This document shows positions 10,330 through 18,465 of a stretch of 45,555 nucleotides of DNA, in pieces. Below the pieces are notes generated by a model. The model was not told the origin of the DNA, searched no databases, and worked only from the letters and a program-made list of their open reading frames with translations. Numbering within the stretch: the stretch's first letter is position 1; every line of letters starts with the position of its first letter. Made by a program: the position numbers and the translations under genes. The stretch lies in NCBI GenBank assembly GCA_024277375.1, contig JAJRVD010000045.1, positions 1 to 45,555 on the forward strand, written 5' to 3'. The DNA comes from Candidatus Omnitrophota bacterium. GTDB lineage: Bacteria; Omnitrophota; Gorgyraeia; Tantalellales; Tantalellaceae.

Positions 10330-11416
10330 AATGAAAATAGCAAAGTTGAAGGATATATCGGTAAGTCCTAGTGACCCTATAAAGGAACTCATGCAAAAGC
10401 TTACCGTGACGGCAGAAAAGATACTCCTTATCTTAGACCAAAGTGGGAAGTTGATCGGTACTATTACTGATGGTGATATAAGGCGTGGAATTATTGATGG
10501 GAGAAAATTTACAGATACTGCAGATACTGTGATGCAAACCAGTTTTATTTTTTTGAAAGATTCGGAATCTGACATTGAGGGTAAAGCGAAGAAGCTTATG
10601 TCTAAGTATGCGCTGAGCCATCTTCCGATTGTAGATATTGACGGGAAACCGATAGATATTATTTCACTAGTCGACTTGCTTGAAGTTGGCATAAAATCGC
10701 AAGATAAACCTCTATTTGAAACGCCTGTTGTAATCATGGCTGGAGGGAAGGGTACTAGGCTTGAACCATTTACCAACATTTTGCCCAAGCCTTTAATTCC
10801 GTTACACGACAAGCCTATTATCGAGCATATTATGGATCGCTATTACAAGCAGGGTTTTAATAACTTTTATATGGTTGTCAATTATAAAAAGGAAATTATT
10901 AAGGGCTATTTTAGTGAGAATGAGTTGCCGTATAAAATTCAATTTATTGATGAGAGTGAATATTTAGGCAGTGCTGGTGGAATTTCTCTTTTAAAAAATA
11001 GGATTAAGGAAACATTTATTATTACCAATTGTGATACGGTTCTTGATGGGAATTGCGGAGATATTCTTAGTTGGCATAAAGGGCGAGGCCATCTTTTTAC
11101 TATCATTGGATCTCATAGGGAGATGGTTTTACCGTACGGGGTTTTAGAGGTGAAAGATGGGGCTTTTGATATGATAAATGAAAAGCCTAAATATGATTTT
11201 TTGATAAACACAGGGACATATATTGTCGAACCTGAAGTATTCGAACTAATACCTGAAAAACAGCCGCTTGCAATGGATGTACTTATAACTAAAGTGAGTA
11301 AAATGGAGGGTAATCGTGTTGGAGTATATCCTTATTGGGGGGAGTGGTTTGATATCGGCCAGTGGGACGAATACCGAAAAAGCCTTGAGTCTTTTGAAGG
11401 CAAGATGGGATTCTGA
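10319..11416 (+). CDS. ptmE: CBS-domain nucleotidyltransferase, PtmE-like (aminosugar-1-phosphate guanylyltransferase type)
   Basis: N-terminal CBS pair (GTITDGDIRRGI) fused to MAGGKGTRLEPFTNILPKPLIPL nucleotidyltransferase; operon context. The more likely start is the ATG at 10331. Confidence 0.82.
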   Translation: MKFKMKIAKLKDISVSPSDPIKELMQKLTVTAEKILLILDQSGKLIGTITDGDIRRGIIDGRKFTDTADTVMQTSFIFLKDSESDIEGKAKKLMSKYALSHLPIVDIDGKPIDIISLVDLLEVGIKSQDKPLFETPVVIMAGGKGTRLEPFTNILPKPLIPLHDKPIIEHIMDRYYKQGFNNFYMVVNYKKEIIKGYFSENELPYKIQFIDESEYLGSAGGISLLKNRIKETFIITNCDTVLDGNCGDILSWHKGRGHLFTIIGSHREMVLPYGVLEVKDGAFDMINEKPKYDFLINTGTYIVEPEVFELIPEKQPLAMDVLITKVSKMEGNRVGVYPYWGEWFDIGQWDEYRKSLESFEGKMGF

Positions 11417-11440
11417 CATATCCTATCTATAATTTGAGTT

Positions 11441-12145
11441 GTGTATAAAAACTATCGTGTTCTTTGCGTAATCCCGGCAAGAGGCGGTTCCAAAGGGCTT
11501 CCAAGGAAGAACATTAAAAACCTTCTTGGCCGTCCTTTAATTTCTTATTCAATAGAGCATGCCAAGAAATCTTCTTATGTCGACAGGCTTGTAGTATCGA
11601 CAGATGATGAAGAAATTGCGGGACAGTCTATTAAATATGGAGCGGAAGTTCCGTTTATAAGGCCCATAGAACTTGCCGGAGATGATGTTGGTGCGATAGA
11701 TGTACTTTTGCATGCAGTTGGCTGGATAGAAAAAGAAGAAAGCGCGGAGTATGACATAATTATTTTGCTACATGCCACCTCGCCGTTGCGAACTCCTGAT
11801 GATATCGATAAGTGTGTTGAGACTATGATTGAGGGACAGGTTGATAATGTTTTCTCCGTGACAGAATCATCCCGTAACCCTTACTTCAATATGGTTGAAT
11901 GTGATGGTAAAACAATCAGGCTTGTGAAGGAAGGTAGCTTTACGACAAGGCAGTCGTCCCCAAAGGTGTTTGATATAAACGCGTCTGTTTATGTCTGGTG
12001 GACTGAAAAGCTGAAAAATGGGAAATCGATCTTTCTTGATAACAGTTCCATATACGAAATGCCAAAGGAGAGATCTGTTGATATTGATGATGAGATAGAC
12101 TTCCAACTGGCAGAAATGCTTTTGAATGAGAAACCTTCTAAATGA
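11441..12145 (+). CDS. legF: CMP-nonulosonate (legionaminate-type) cytidylyltransferase, NeuA/LegF-like
   Basis: VIPARGGSKGLPRKNIKNLLGRPLI, STDDEEIA, LLHATSPLR motifs. Confidence 0.88.
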   Translation: MYKNYRVLCVIPARGGSKGLPRKNIKNLLGRPLISYSIEHAKKSSYVDRLVVSTDDEEIAGQSIKYGAEVPFIRPIELAGDDVGAIDVLLHAVGWIEKEESAEYDIIILLHATSPLRTPDDIDKCVETMIEGQVDNVFSVTESSRNPYFNMVECDGKTIRLVKEGSFTTRQSSPKVFDINASVYVWWTEKLKNGKSIFLDNSSIYEMPKERSVDIDDEIDFQLAEMLLNEKPSK

Positions 12146-13587
12146 AAAGATATAAGGTCTGCCTTGTGGTAGATAATCCATTGCGAGATCTTGACAGTAT
12201 CGTACTTGTCGCAAGGCACCTTGCCGAGAGAGGGTGCGATGCATACCTCGTGCCAATGTATACACAAGGATATGAGATAGCTGACATATGCCCAGATGCT
12301 GTGATTCTTAACTATGTTCGGAAAGTTAATATAGATCTTATAAAGGCGTATTCCAGAGCTGGAATTTTTGTTGGTGTACTTGACACAGAGGGGAGGGTGG
12401 CTATATCTGACGAGCAGTATGTTGGAACGATAGCCCACGAAGAGGGTGTAAAAAATGTGGGGCTCATATGTTTATGGGGGGAAAGACAACGAGATGCCCT
12501 GCTAAAATATAGCTCGTTTACCGAAGATGTGTTGAAGGTGACCGGCACACCGAGAAACGATTTTTTTTCAGATAATTGGAAGGCGGCACTTAAAAAACCG
12601 CTTGAAACTGAAAAACCGGTGATATTGATGGTTACAACCTTTCCACTTGCCTTTCCTCTTTTTACAGGTGATGTTAACAAAGAAATAGAAATTCTTATGA
12701 AGTCCGGCTTTAAAAGAGACTACCTTGTGTCGAGGGTGAGCGATGAAAAAAAAGTAAGGGAAAAACTGCTAGAATTGATAAAAAACCTTTCGAGAAATGT
12801 TCCCGAAGCCCAGATAATAATAAGGCCGCACCCCTTTGAAAATGGAGATGAATACAACGAGAATTTCAGCAGTTTGCCAAACGTGTCTGTGATAAGAGAA
12901 GGTGTTGTTGCTGGGTGGGTGAATGCCGCAGATGTTGTCGTGCATATGAATAGTTCGGTTGCGCTTGATTGTGTACTTAACGGCAAAATTCCGATTACTG
13001 TTGATTGGGTGTTAAGTGATTCTCTTAGAGAGATGGCAGCTCTCTCCTATAATGTCAGCTATAAAGCAAAGAGTGATGAGGATCTTGCAAATGTCGTACG
13101 CTCTGCCATTGCCAAAAAAAGATACGTTCCTGAAAACTTTATTGGCGAAGAACTTATGAATGAGATTGAATCGTTATTTTATCGACTGGATGGTAATGCA
13201 GCCATGAGGGTCGCGGATGCGATTATGGAAAAACTTGAAATCTCAAAAAACAAAAGCTCCAAGAGCGCCTGTGGGAAGATGGGGTGGTATGGAAGTAAAA
13301 ACTCTGACTCTGTCGTAGGCTGGGTTGATGGGATAGGAAGAAAACTTCTCGGAGCTCTGCTTTATGATTCGGTTAGAGCATCGCTTTTGAGGGCTATTCG
13401 CGGGTTTGGTAATAGAGAGATGAAACGTATTCCACTCAAAACGGTGCAAGAGGTGATAAGCAATATTAATTCGTGTACCAGTGACGGGACAAAATTCAGC
13501 GTTGAACTGTTTGCTAGTAAAGATTCAATGTTTAAAAAAGTGGCTGGAGAATCAGTAATGATTCGTGTGAAAGCGGATGCTGGGTAA
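12142..13587 (+). CDS. Surface carbohydrate biosynthesis protein / capsule-type glycosyltransferase candidate
   Basis: 481 aa; IIRPHPFE..NSSVALDCVLNGKIPITVDW pattern of GT-B-like capsule polysaccharide transferases; overlaps the NeuA stop (ATGA). Confidence 0.65.
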   Translation: MKRYKVCLVVDNPLRDLDSIVLVARHLAERGCDAYLVPMYTQGYEIADICPDAVILNYVRKVNIDLIKAYSRAGIFVGVLDTEGRVAISDEQYVGTIAHEEGVKNVGLICLWGERQRDALLKYSSFTEDVLKVTGTPRNDFFSDNWKAALKKPLETEKPVILMVTTFPLAFPLFTGDVNKEIEILMKSGFKRDYLVSRVSDEKKVREKLLELIKNLSRNVPEAQIIIRPHPFENGDEYNENFSSLPNVSVIREGVVAGWVNAADVVVHMNSSVALDCVLNGKIPITVDWVLSDSLREMAALSYNVSYKAKSDEDLANVVRSAIAKKRYVPENFIGEELMNEIESLFYRLDGNAAMRVADAIMEKLEISKNKSSKSACGKMGWYGSKNSDSVVGWVDGIGRKLLGALLYDSVRASLLRAIRGFGNREMKRIPLKTVQEVISNINSCTSDGTKFSVELFASKDSMFKKVAGESVMIRVKADAG

Positions 13588-13601
13588 CAGTACCTTTTGA
13601 G

Positions 13602-15104
13602 ATGAAAAAGAAAATACTGAGGAATGTTTCCTTTAGTGGAAGCGCTTCAATTATTAGCGGTCTTGTAGGCTTTCTTCTCTTACCGTTCATAGTGTCGCGG
13701 ATAGGGCCTGTCGAATACGGTATTTTCCTTATGGTCAACCTTTTTTCGGTTACTGGTTATCTTTATATTCTCGATATGGGGTTCCAAAAGACAGTGGCTA
13801 GGTATACAGCAGAGTATCTCGCCAAAAATCAGACTGAAAAGATTCTGCAACTTCTAAATTCGACCCTGCTGATTTTTCTTTCTTTAGGTCTGCTTGTGGC
13901 TATTTTGGGGTTCTTCCTCTCCCCAGCAGTAGTCAGGTTACTGCTGGATATTCCTGAGGCTAGTCAGGACAGAGCGATATTTGCGCTAACTCTGGTCTTC
14001 TTGAGTTCGCCATACCAGTTTTTCTCGTTAGTTCTTGCAGGTTTTTACGAAGGGCTTCAGAGGTTTGACATAATCAAAACTGTCCATGTGCTTTCTATAA
14101 TTATTAATGCCGTTCTTGTAGTACTGCTTCTAAACATTGGGTACGGTCTTGTTTCGGTAGTTGCTTCACTCCTAATTTCGCAGGCGTTTGTAATCGTAGC
14201 TTACCTCTCAATGGCCAAAAATTCGTTCTCTGGATTTACGCTCGACAGAAAATATATTTCTTTACAGTCAGTCAAGGAGGTATGGGGTGTGGCGAAAATG
14301 TTGTTAATTGGGACTACGTCGACAGTTATTTTTTTTGAGACACCAAAGCTTGTTATAAGCATATTTTTAGGGCCGCTGTATATGACCTACTATGAAATTG
14401 TTTTGAAGCTTCCAAGGTTTTTGAAAGGGATATTGGGATTTGTGAATGCTGTAGTAATGCCTGTCGCTAGCGAGCTTCAATCTGCAAGAAGGCAAGAGAC
14501 CATAAGCGAGCTTTTCAGAAGAGGTTTTCTATATCAGAATTATTTTGCGATTCCAATTATTTTATGCGCAATTTATCTAGCAAACGATTTTCTAATTGTC
14601 TGGGTGGGCAAGGAGTATGTTCAGTTGGCCCCTCTTTTGCAGTTTGCGCTTTTATGGAACATATACACGCCTGTGATTAATTTTGGGAGTGCTTTATTTT
14701 TGGGGATGAATCTAAGGCTCAGGGAAATAACGGTTCTAAACGTAGCTATTACAGCGTTGAGCGTAGTCTTGTCGCTTTCGCTTGTTTCGGAATATGGGAT
14801 ATTTGGAGTGCTGGTTGCTTTCGTTGGCAGCGGGTTTCTAGTTCTTCCATTTTATATTTACTACTTCAGCGAGTTTCGGGTAAAGCCTAAGGTACTTTTT
14901 GGAAAATATGTTTCAACTTTTGCCTTTAGTTTTATCCCATTTTTTATTTTGGAAAATCTAGATCTATTTGATATTCAATTGACACTTGGCCTATTTTTTG
15001 CGGAGGGATTTCTCTGGTGTCTGGTAAGCTGGGGTCTTTTATACCTGTTTCTCTTCGATTCGGAAGATAGGAGTCTTGTTGCTGGTTTTGTTTTTAAGTC
15101 TTGA
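13602..15104 (+). CDS. wzx: Oligosaccharide flippase (Wzx/PST family)
   Basis: 500 aa with about 12-14 TM segments and N-terminal NVSFSGSASIISGLVGFLLLPFIVSRIGPVEYGIFLMV characteristic of polysaccharide flippases. Confidence 0.85.
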   Translation: MKKKILRNVSFSGSASIISGLVGFLLLPFIVSRIGPVEYGIFLMVNLFSVTGYLYILDMGFQKTVARYTAEYLAKNQTEKILQLLNSTLLIFLSLGLLVAILGFFLSPAVVRLLLDIPEASQDRAIFALTLVFLSSPYQFFSLVLAGFYEGLQRFDIIKTVHVLSIIINAVLVVLLLNIGYGLVSVVASLLISQAFVIVAYLSMAKNSFSGFTLDRKYISLQSVKEVWGVAKMLLIGTTSTVIFFETPKLVISIFLGPLYMTYYEIVLKLPRFLKGILGFVNAVVMPVASELQSARRQETISELFRRGFLYQNYFAIPIILCAIYLANDFLIVWVGKEYVQLAPLLQFALLWNIYTPVINFGSALFLGMNLRLREITVLNVAITALSVVLSLSLVSEYGIFGVLVAFVGSGFLVLPFYIYYFSEFRVKPKVLFGKYVSTFAFSFIPFFILENLDLFDIQLTLGLFFAEGFLWCLVSWGLLYLFLFDSEDRSLVAGFVFKS

Positions 15105-15120
15105 GTTTCCAATTTAAGGT

Positions 15121-15162
15121 CACCTGCTAAGATAGTTTTTTGAAAAAAAAATAGCAAGGAGG
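15121..15162. repeat. Leader repeat copy 1 (CACCTGCTAAGATA...ATAGCAAGGAGG)
   Basis: Near-identical to 15201-15246; contains an imperfect inverted pair CCTGCTA/TAGCAAGG. Confidence 0.75.
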
Positions 15163-15200
15163 AAATTGGCCTAAAGTTAGTTGAAATTAAGGTATGACCT

Positions 15201-15246
15201 CACCTGCTAAGATATGTTTGAGAAAGAACAAAAAATAGCAAGGAGG
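15201..15246. repeat. Leader repeat copy 2, immediately upstream of degraded transposase ATG at 15252
   Basis: CACCTGCTAAGATATGTTTGAGAAAGAACAAAAAATAGCAAGGAGG; its 3' end is the apparent RBS. Confidence 0.75.
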
Positions 15247-15251
15247 TCAAT

Positions 15252-15799
15252 ATGGATAGAGTGAACGGGAAGAAGAGTGAGGGCAATAGTAGAATTGAAA
15301 GCGATGTGGACAGCCGTGCCGCGCTTATCCAGATGCTGATTCTGATAGCACTGGAAGCAGTAAGTGAGAAATTATAGTTGGAGTTGTTCCGTTTTGATGG
15401 CAGTCGGCATGGTCGTTGTGGCTGTCCGTTGTGCCGCTGGGGGGCAATCCAAGGTCGGCATGCCTTTGAGGCCGGAAGGTGTCGGTAAAAGTCCATCGTG
15501 TTCGTAATGGCGTTGATGGGAGCGAAGTGCCGTTAGGTGATTACAAGGCGTTGCGAGATACTGGAATTATTGAGGATTCAATATTTGGAATGGTTTTAAA
15601 TGGTCTCAGCCAAAGGAAATATGTGAAGGTGGCGACAGTTGTTAAAGAGACCTTCGGTATAAAGCACAGTAGCGTATCAAGGCGGTTTATCTGTTCGTCC
15701 GCTGGAAATCTTATGAAGCTAAAGGATACCATGAAACGTATCCTGAATATCGGTAAAGCTGTAAAGGTAGCAGACGGTCATGCCGAAAATTTCAACTAA
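15252..15799 (+). pseudogene. Degraded IS256/mutator-family transposase (N-terminal portion only)
   Basis: 15252-15377 reads MDRVNGKKSEGNSRIESDVDSRAALIQMLILIALEAVSEKL*. A second frame reads GGNPRSACL*GRKVSVKVHRVRNGVDGSEVPLGDYKALRDTGIIEDSIFGMVLNGLSQRKYVKVATVVKETFGIKHSSVSRRFI, matching the IS256-family pattern (VxVPRVRxxxxGxEVPLxxYxxL...GxSxRxYxxxxxxVxxxFGxSxSSVSRRFI). Stops, a frame change and a missing catalytic C-terminus mark a pseudogene. Confidence 0.8.
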
Positions 15800-15815
15800 G
15801 AAAGGGCTTGATTCC

Positions 15816-17204
15816 ATGCGAGTATTGCTTGTAGTTTATGACAACGGTTCTCATATCCATCAGTTCCCACAAGGGTTGGCCCATATTGCCAAGATTCTTA
15901 TGCTGGAGGGATATGAGGTCGAAATATACAGTCAAGATGTACACCATTATGCTGATGAGCACTTAAAACAGAAGCTGGATGAGGAAAAGTACGACGTAGT
16001 AGGTCTGAGCCTCATAGCAGGGTATTACCAATACAGGAAACTTTTAAAACTTTCTGATGTAATTAATAAGTCGAAGAACCGTCCGCTATATATTATTGGC
16101 GGTCACGGACCAAGCCCTGACCCTGAGTATTTCTTGAAAAAAACCGGTGCCGATATGATTGTTATGGGAGAGGGCGAGGAAACTGCAAAGGAACTCTTTC
16201 ATGCCATAGACAACAAAGAACCCTTAAGCGGCATCTTGGGAATAGCGTACAAAGATGGCGATGAGGTAATTATAAATAAAGAAAGACCGCTTATTCAAGA
16301 CATTGACAGCCTCCCGTTACCAGCATACGAACTATTTGATATAAGCCATTACAGGATTTTGCCCGCTATTATGCCGGGATCAGAGCCTACCGATTTCGTA
16401 ATGCCGGTGCTTTCAGGCAGGGGTTGTACATTTAAGTGCAATTTTTGCTACAGGATGGATAAAGGTTTTCGACCTCATTCGGCAGAGAGAATAATAGAGA
16501 ATATTTCGCTTCTACAAAACGACTACGGGATAAACTATATTAGCTTCGCCGATGAATTGTTGATGTCATCGGTTAGGAGAACGGAGGAGCTTTGCCATGC
16601 ATTCATGAAGTCTGGCCTTAGGTTCAAATGGGCTTGCAATGGCAGGCTGAATTATGCCAAGCTAGACCTTCTTAAACTAATGAAAAAAGCAGGATGTCTC
16701 TTCATAAACTATGGTATCGAGGCTATGGACAACCAGATACTTAAAAATATGGATAAGGCTCTTACGACGGACCAAGTTACAAAAGGGGTAGAGGCGACCT
16801 TACAGGCTGGTATTAGTCCTGGGTTAAATATCCTTTTTGGGAATATAGGTGAGAATAGGGAAACGCTTAGAAAAGGCGTGGACTTTTTACTGAAGTATGA
16901 CGATGGGGTGCAGATGCGAACCATAAGACCTGTTACACCATATCCAGGTTCGCCTCTTTATTATCACGCAATTGAAAAGGGGTTCCTTAAAGATTGTGAA
17001 GATTTTTATGAAAATAAACATACTAATTCAGATTTAATGGCAGTTAACTTTACCGAGCTGAGCGATGAAGAGTTTTATCAGGCGTTGTATGAAGCGAATA
17101 TGATGCTCTTGGATAATTATATAGCTAGGCGACAGAAGCGAAATTCTGCGACCCTAAAAAAACTATATATCGAAAGAGATTCCAGCTTTCGTGGATTTCG
17201 CTAG
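15816..17204 (+). CDS. B12-binding-domain radical SAM protein
   Basis: N-terminal Rossmann-like B12-binding region (YDVVGLSLIAGYYQYR...IIGGHGPSPDPEYF...GEGEET) and RGCTFKCNFC radical SAM cluster motif. The track start at 15780 is an alternative. Confidence 0.87.
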   Translation: MRVLLVVYDNGSHIHQFPQGLAHIAKILMLEGYEVEIYSQDVHHYADEHLKQKLDEEKYDVVGLSLIAGYYQYRKLLKLSDVINKSKNRPLYIIGGHGPSPDPEYFLKKTGADMIVMGEGEETAKELFHAIDNKEPLSGILGIAYKDGDEVIINKERPLIQDIDSLPLPAYELFDISHYRILPAIMPGSEPTDFVMPVLSGRGCTFKCNFCYRMDKGFRPHSAERIIENISLLQNDYGINYISFADELLMSSVRRTEELCHAFMKSGLRFKWACNGRLNYAKLDLLKLMKKAGCLFINYGIEAMDNQILKNMDKALTTDQVTKGVEATLQAGISPGLNILFGNIGENRETLRKGVDFLLKYDDGVQMRTIRPVTPYPGSPLYYHAIEKGFLKDCEDFYENKHTNSDLMAVNFTELSDEEFYQALYEANMMLLDNYIARRQKRNSATLKKLYIERDSSFRGFR

Positions 17205-17867
17205 ATGACTGGGCCAGAAAAGTGGAAATATAAGAATCTTGTTTTTGATTTTGATGGGGTGATTGTCGAAACAAATGAGATTAGATTCGAAGGGTTCCGC
17301 AAGCTCTTTACTGAGTATCCCTCAGCTAAAGTTCAAGAACTGGTTTCCTATGCAAGGGCCAATGGTGGTATTTCCAGATATGCAAAGATTAGGTATTTTT
17401 TTGAAAAAGTTCTTGGCACAGATATTTCGGAGGTTAGTGTGAACAAGCTAGCTCTACAATATTCAGAGATAGTGAAAGGTCAAGTTGTTAGTGCTGAGGC
17501 TGTGAGCGGCTCTCTTGAATTTTTTGAAACAAATTATGGTAAATATAATTTCGCCATTATTTCAGGATCTGACGAGAAAGAGTTGCGCGAGGTTTGCAAG
17601 AAGAGAAAGATTGACCAGTTTTTTTTGGAGATTCTTGGCTCCCCCACTAATAAGGCTAATAATTTTGAAAAATTATTTAAAAGCACCGGTTGGGAGAAAA
17701 ATGAAACACTTTTTATTGGTGATTCCGTTAATGATTATGAGGCGGCAAGAGTTTTTGGTGTTTACTTCGTTGGGAGAAAAAGTGGGCTGGAGAGCTGGAG
17801 GGCTTTTAAAGTCCCTGTAATCAATGATATAATGGAGCTTCAGAGGCTGTTGGCTGTTAAGCTGTAA
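17205..17867 (+). CDS. HAD-superfamily hydrolase (phosphatase)
   Basis: FDFDGVIVETNEI motif I, ISGSDEKEL motif II, LFIGDSVNDYEAA motif IV. Confidence 0.88.
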   Translation: MTGPEKWKYKNLVFDFDGVIVETNEIRFEGFRKLFTEYPSAKVQELVSYARANGGISRYAKIRYFFEKVLGTDISEVSVNKLALQYSEIVKGQVVSAEAVSGSLEFFETNYGKYNFAIISGSDEKELREVCKKRKIDQFFLEILGSPTNKANNFEKLFKSTGWEKNETLFIGDSVNDYEAARVFGVYFVGRKSGLESWRAFKVPVINDIMELQRLLAVKL

Positions 17868-17897
17868 TTGGCAAAAACCAACAGCTTTAAAAATTTT
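17846..17897 (+). terminator. Possible stem-loop/attenuator after the HAD gene
   Basis: GCTGTTGG (17846-17853) pairs with CCAACAGC (17878-17885); a nested alternative stem AGCTG..TTGG/CCAA..CAGCT is followed by TTTAAAAATTTTT. Confidence 0.35.
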
Positions 17898-17928
17898 TAC
17901 ATATAATAACCAGAAGGTGAGGGTAGTT

Positions 17929-18447
17929 ATGAAAAGGGCAGTGATTGTTACGGCTCAGAATTTCCAGGATGAAGAGTTTACTTATCCATACTACAGGCTT
18001 CTTGAGGAAGGGTACAGCGTTGATGTTGCGACACCTGATCTTATTGAGGTTTTTGGTAAGTATGGTGTTCCAGCTAGAGCAAATAAAAATACGATGGATC
18101 TTAAAGAGTCCGACTACGATCTTGTCATCATTCCGGGAGGGTTTGAAGCTCCAGACAGGGTGAGAATAAGAAAAGAGGTATTGAAGTTTGTTAAAGATAT
18201 GCACGATGCCGGCAAGGTAGTGGCCGCGATATGTCATGGCCCGTGGGTATGTATTTCAGCAGGGATAATGAAAGGCAAGAAGGCTACAGGTTTTATGGCA
18301 ATTGCTGATGATCTGCGTAATGCCGGAGCTGATTATCAGGAAGCGGATGTTGTAATCGACGGCAACCTTATAACATCACCTCACTACAAGAATAATGGCG
18401 ATTTTATGAAGGCTACGATTAAATTAACAAATAAAAGTAGCCTGTAA
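17929..18447 (+). CDS. DJ-1/PfpI-family protein (class I glutamine amidotransferase-like)
   Basis: KRAVIVTAQNFQDEEFTYPYYRL and VAAICHGPWV nucleophile-elbow Cys motif. Track start (GTG 17917) trimmed to ATG 17929. Confidence 0.88.
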   Translation: MKRAVIVTAQNFQDEEFTYPYYRLLEEGYSVDVATPDLIEVFGKYGVPARANKNTMDLKESDYDLVIIPGGFEAPDRVRIRKEVLKFVKDMHDAGKVVAAICHGPWVCISAGIMKGKKATGFMAIADDLRNAGADYQEADVVIDGNLITSPHYKNNGDFMKATIKLTNKSSL

Positions 18448-18465
18448 TGACTGATATATAAAATT

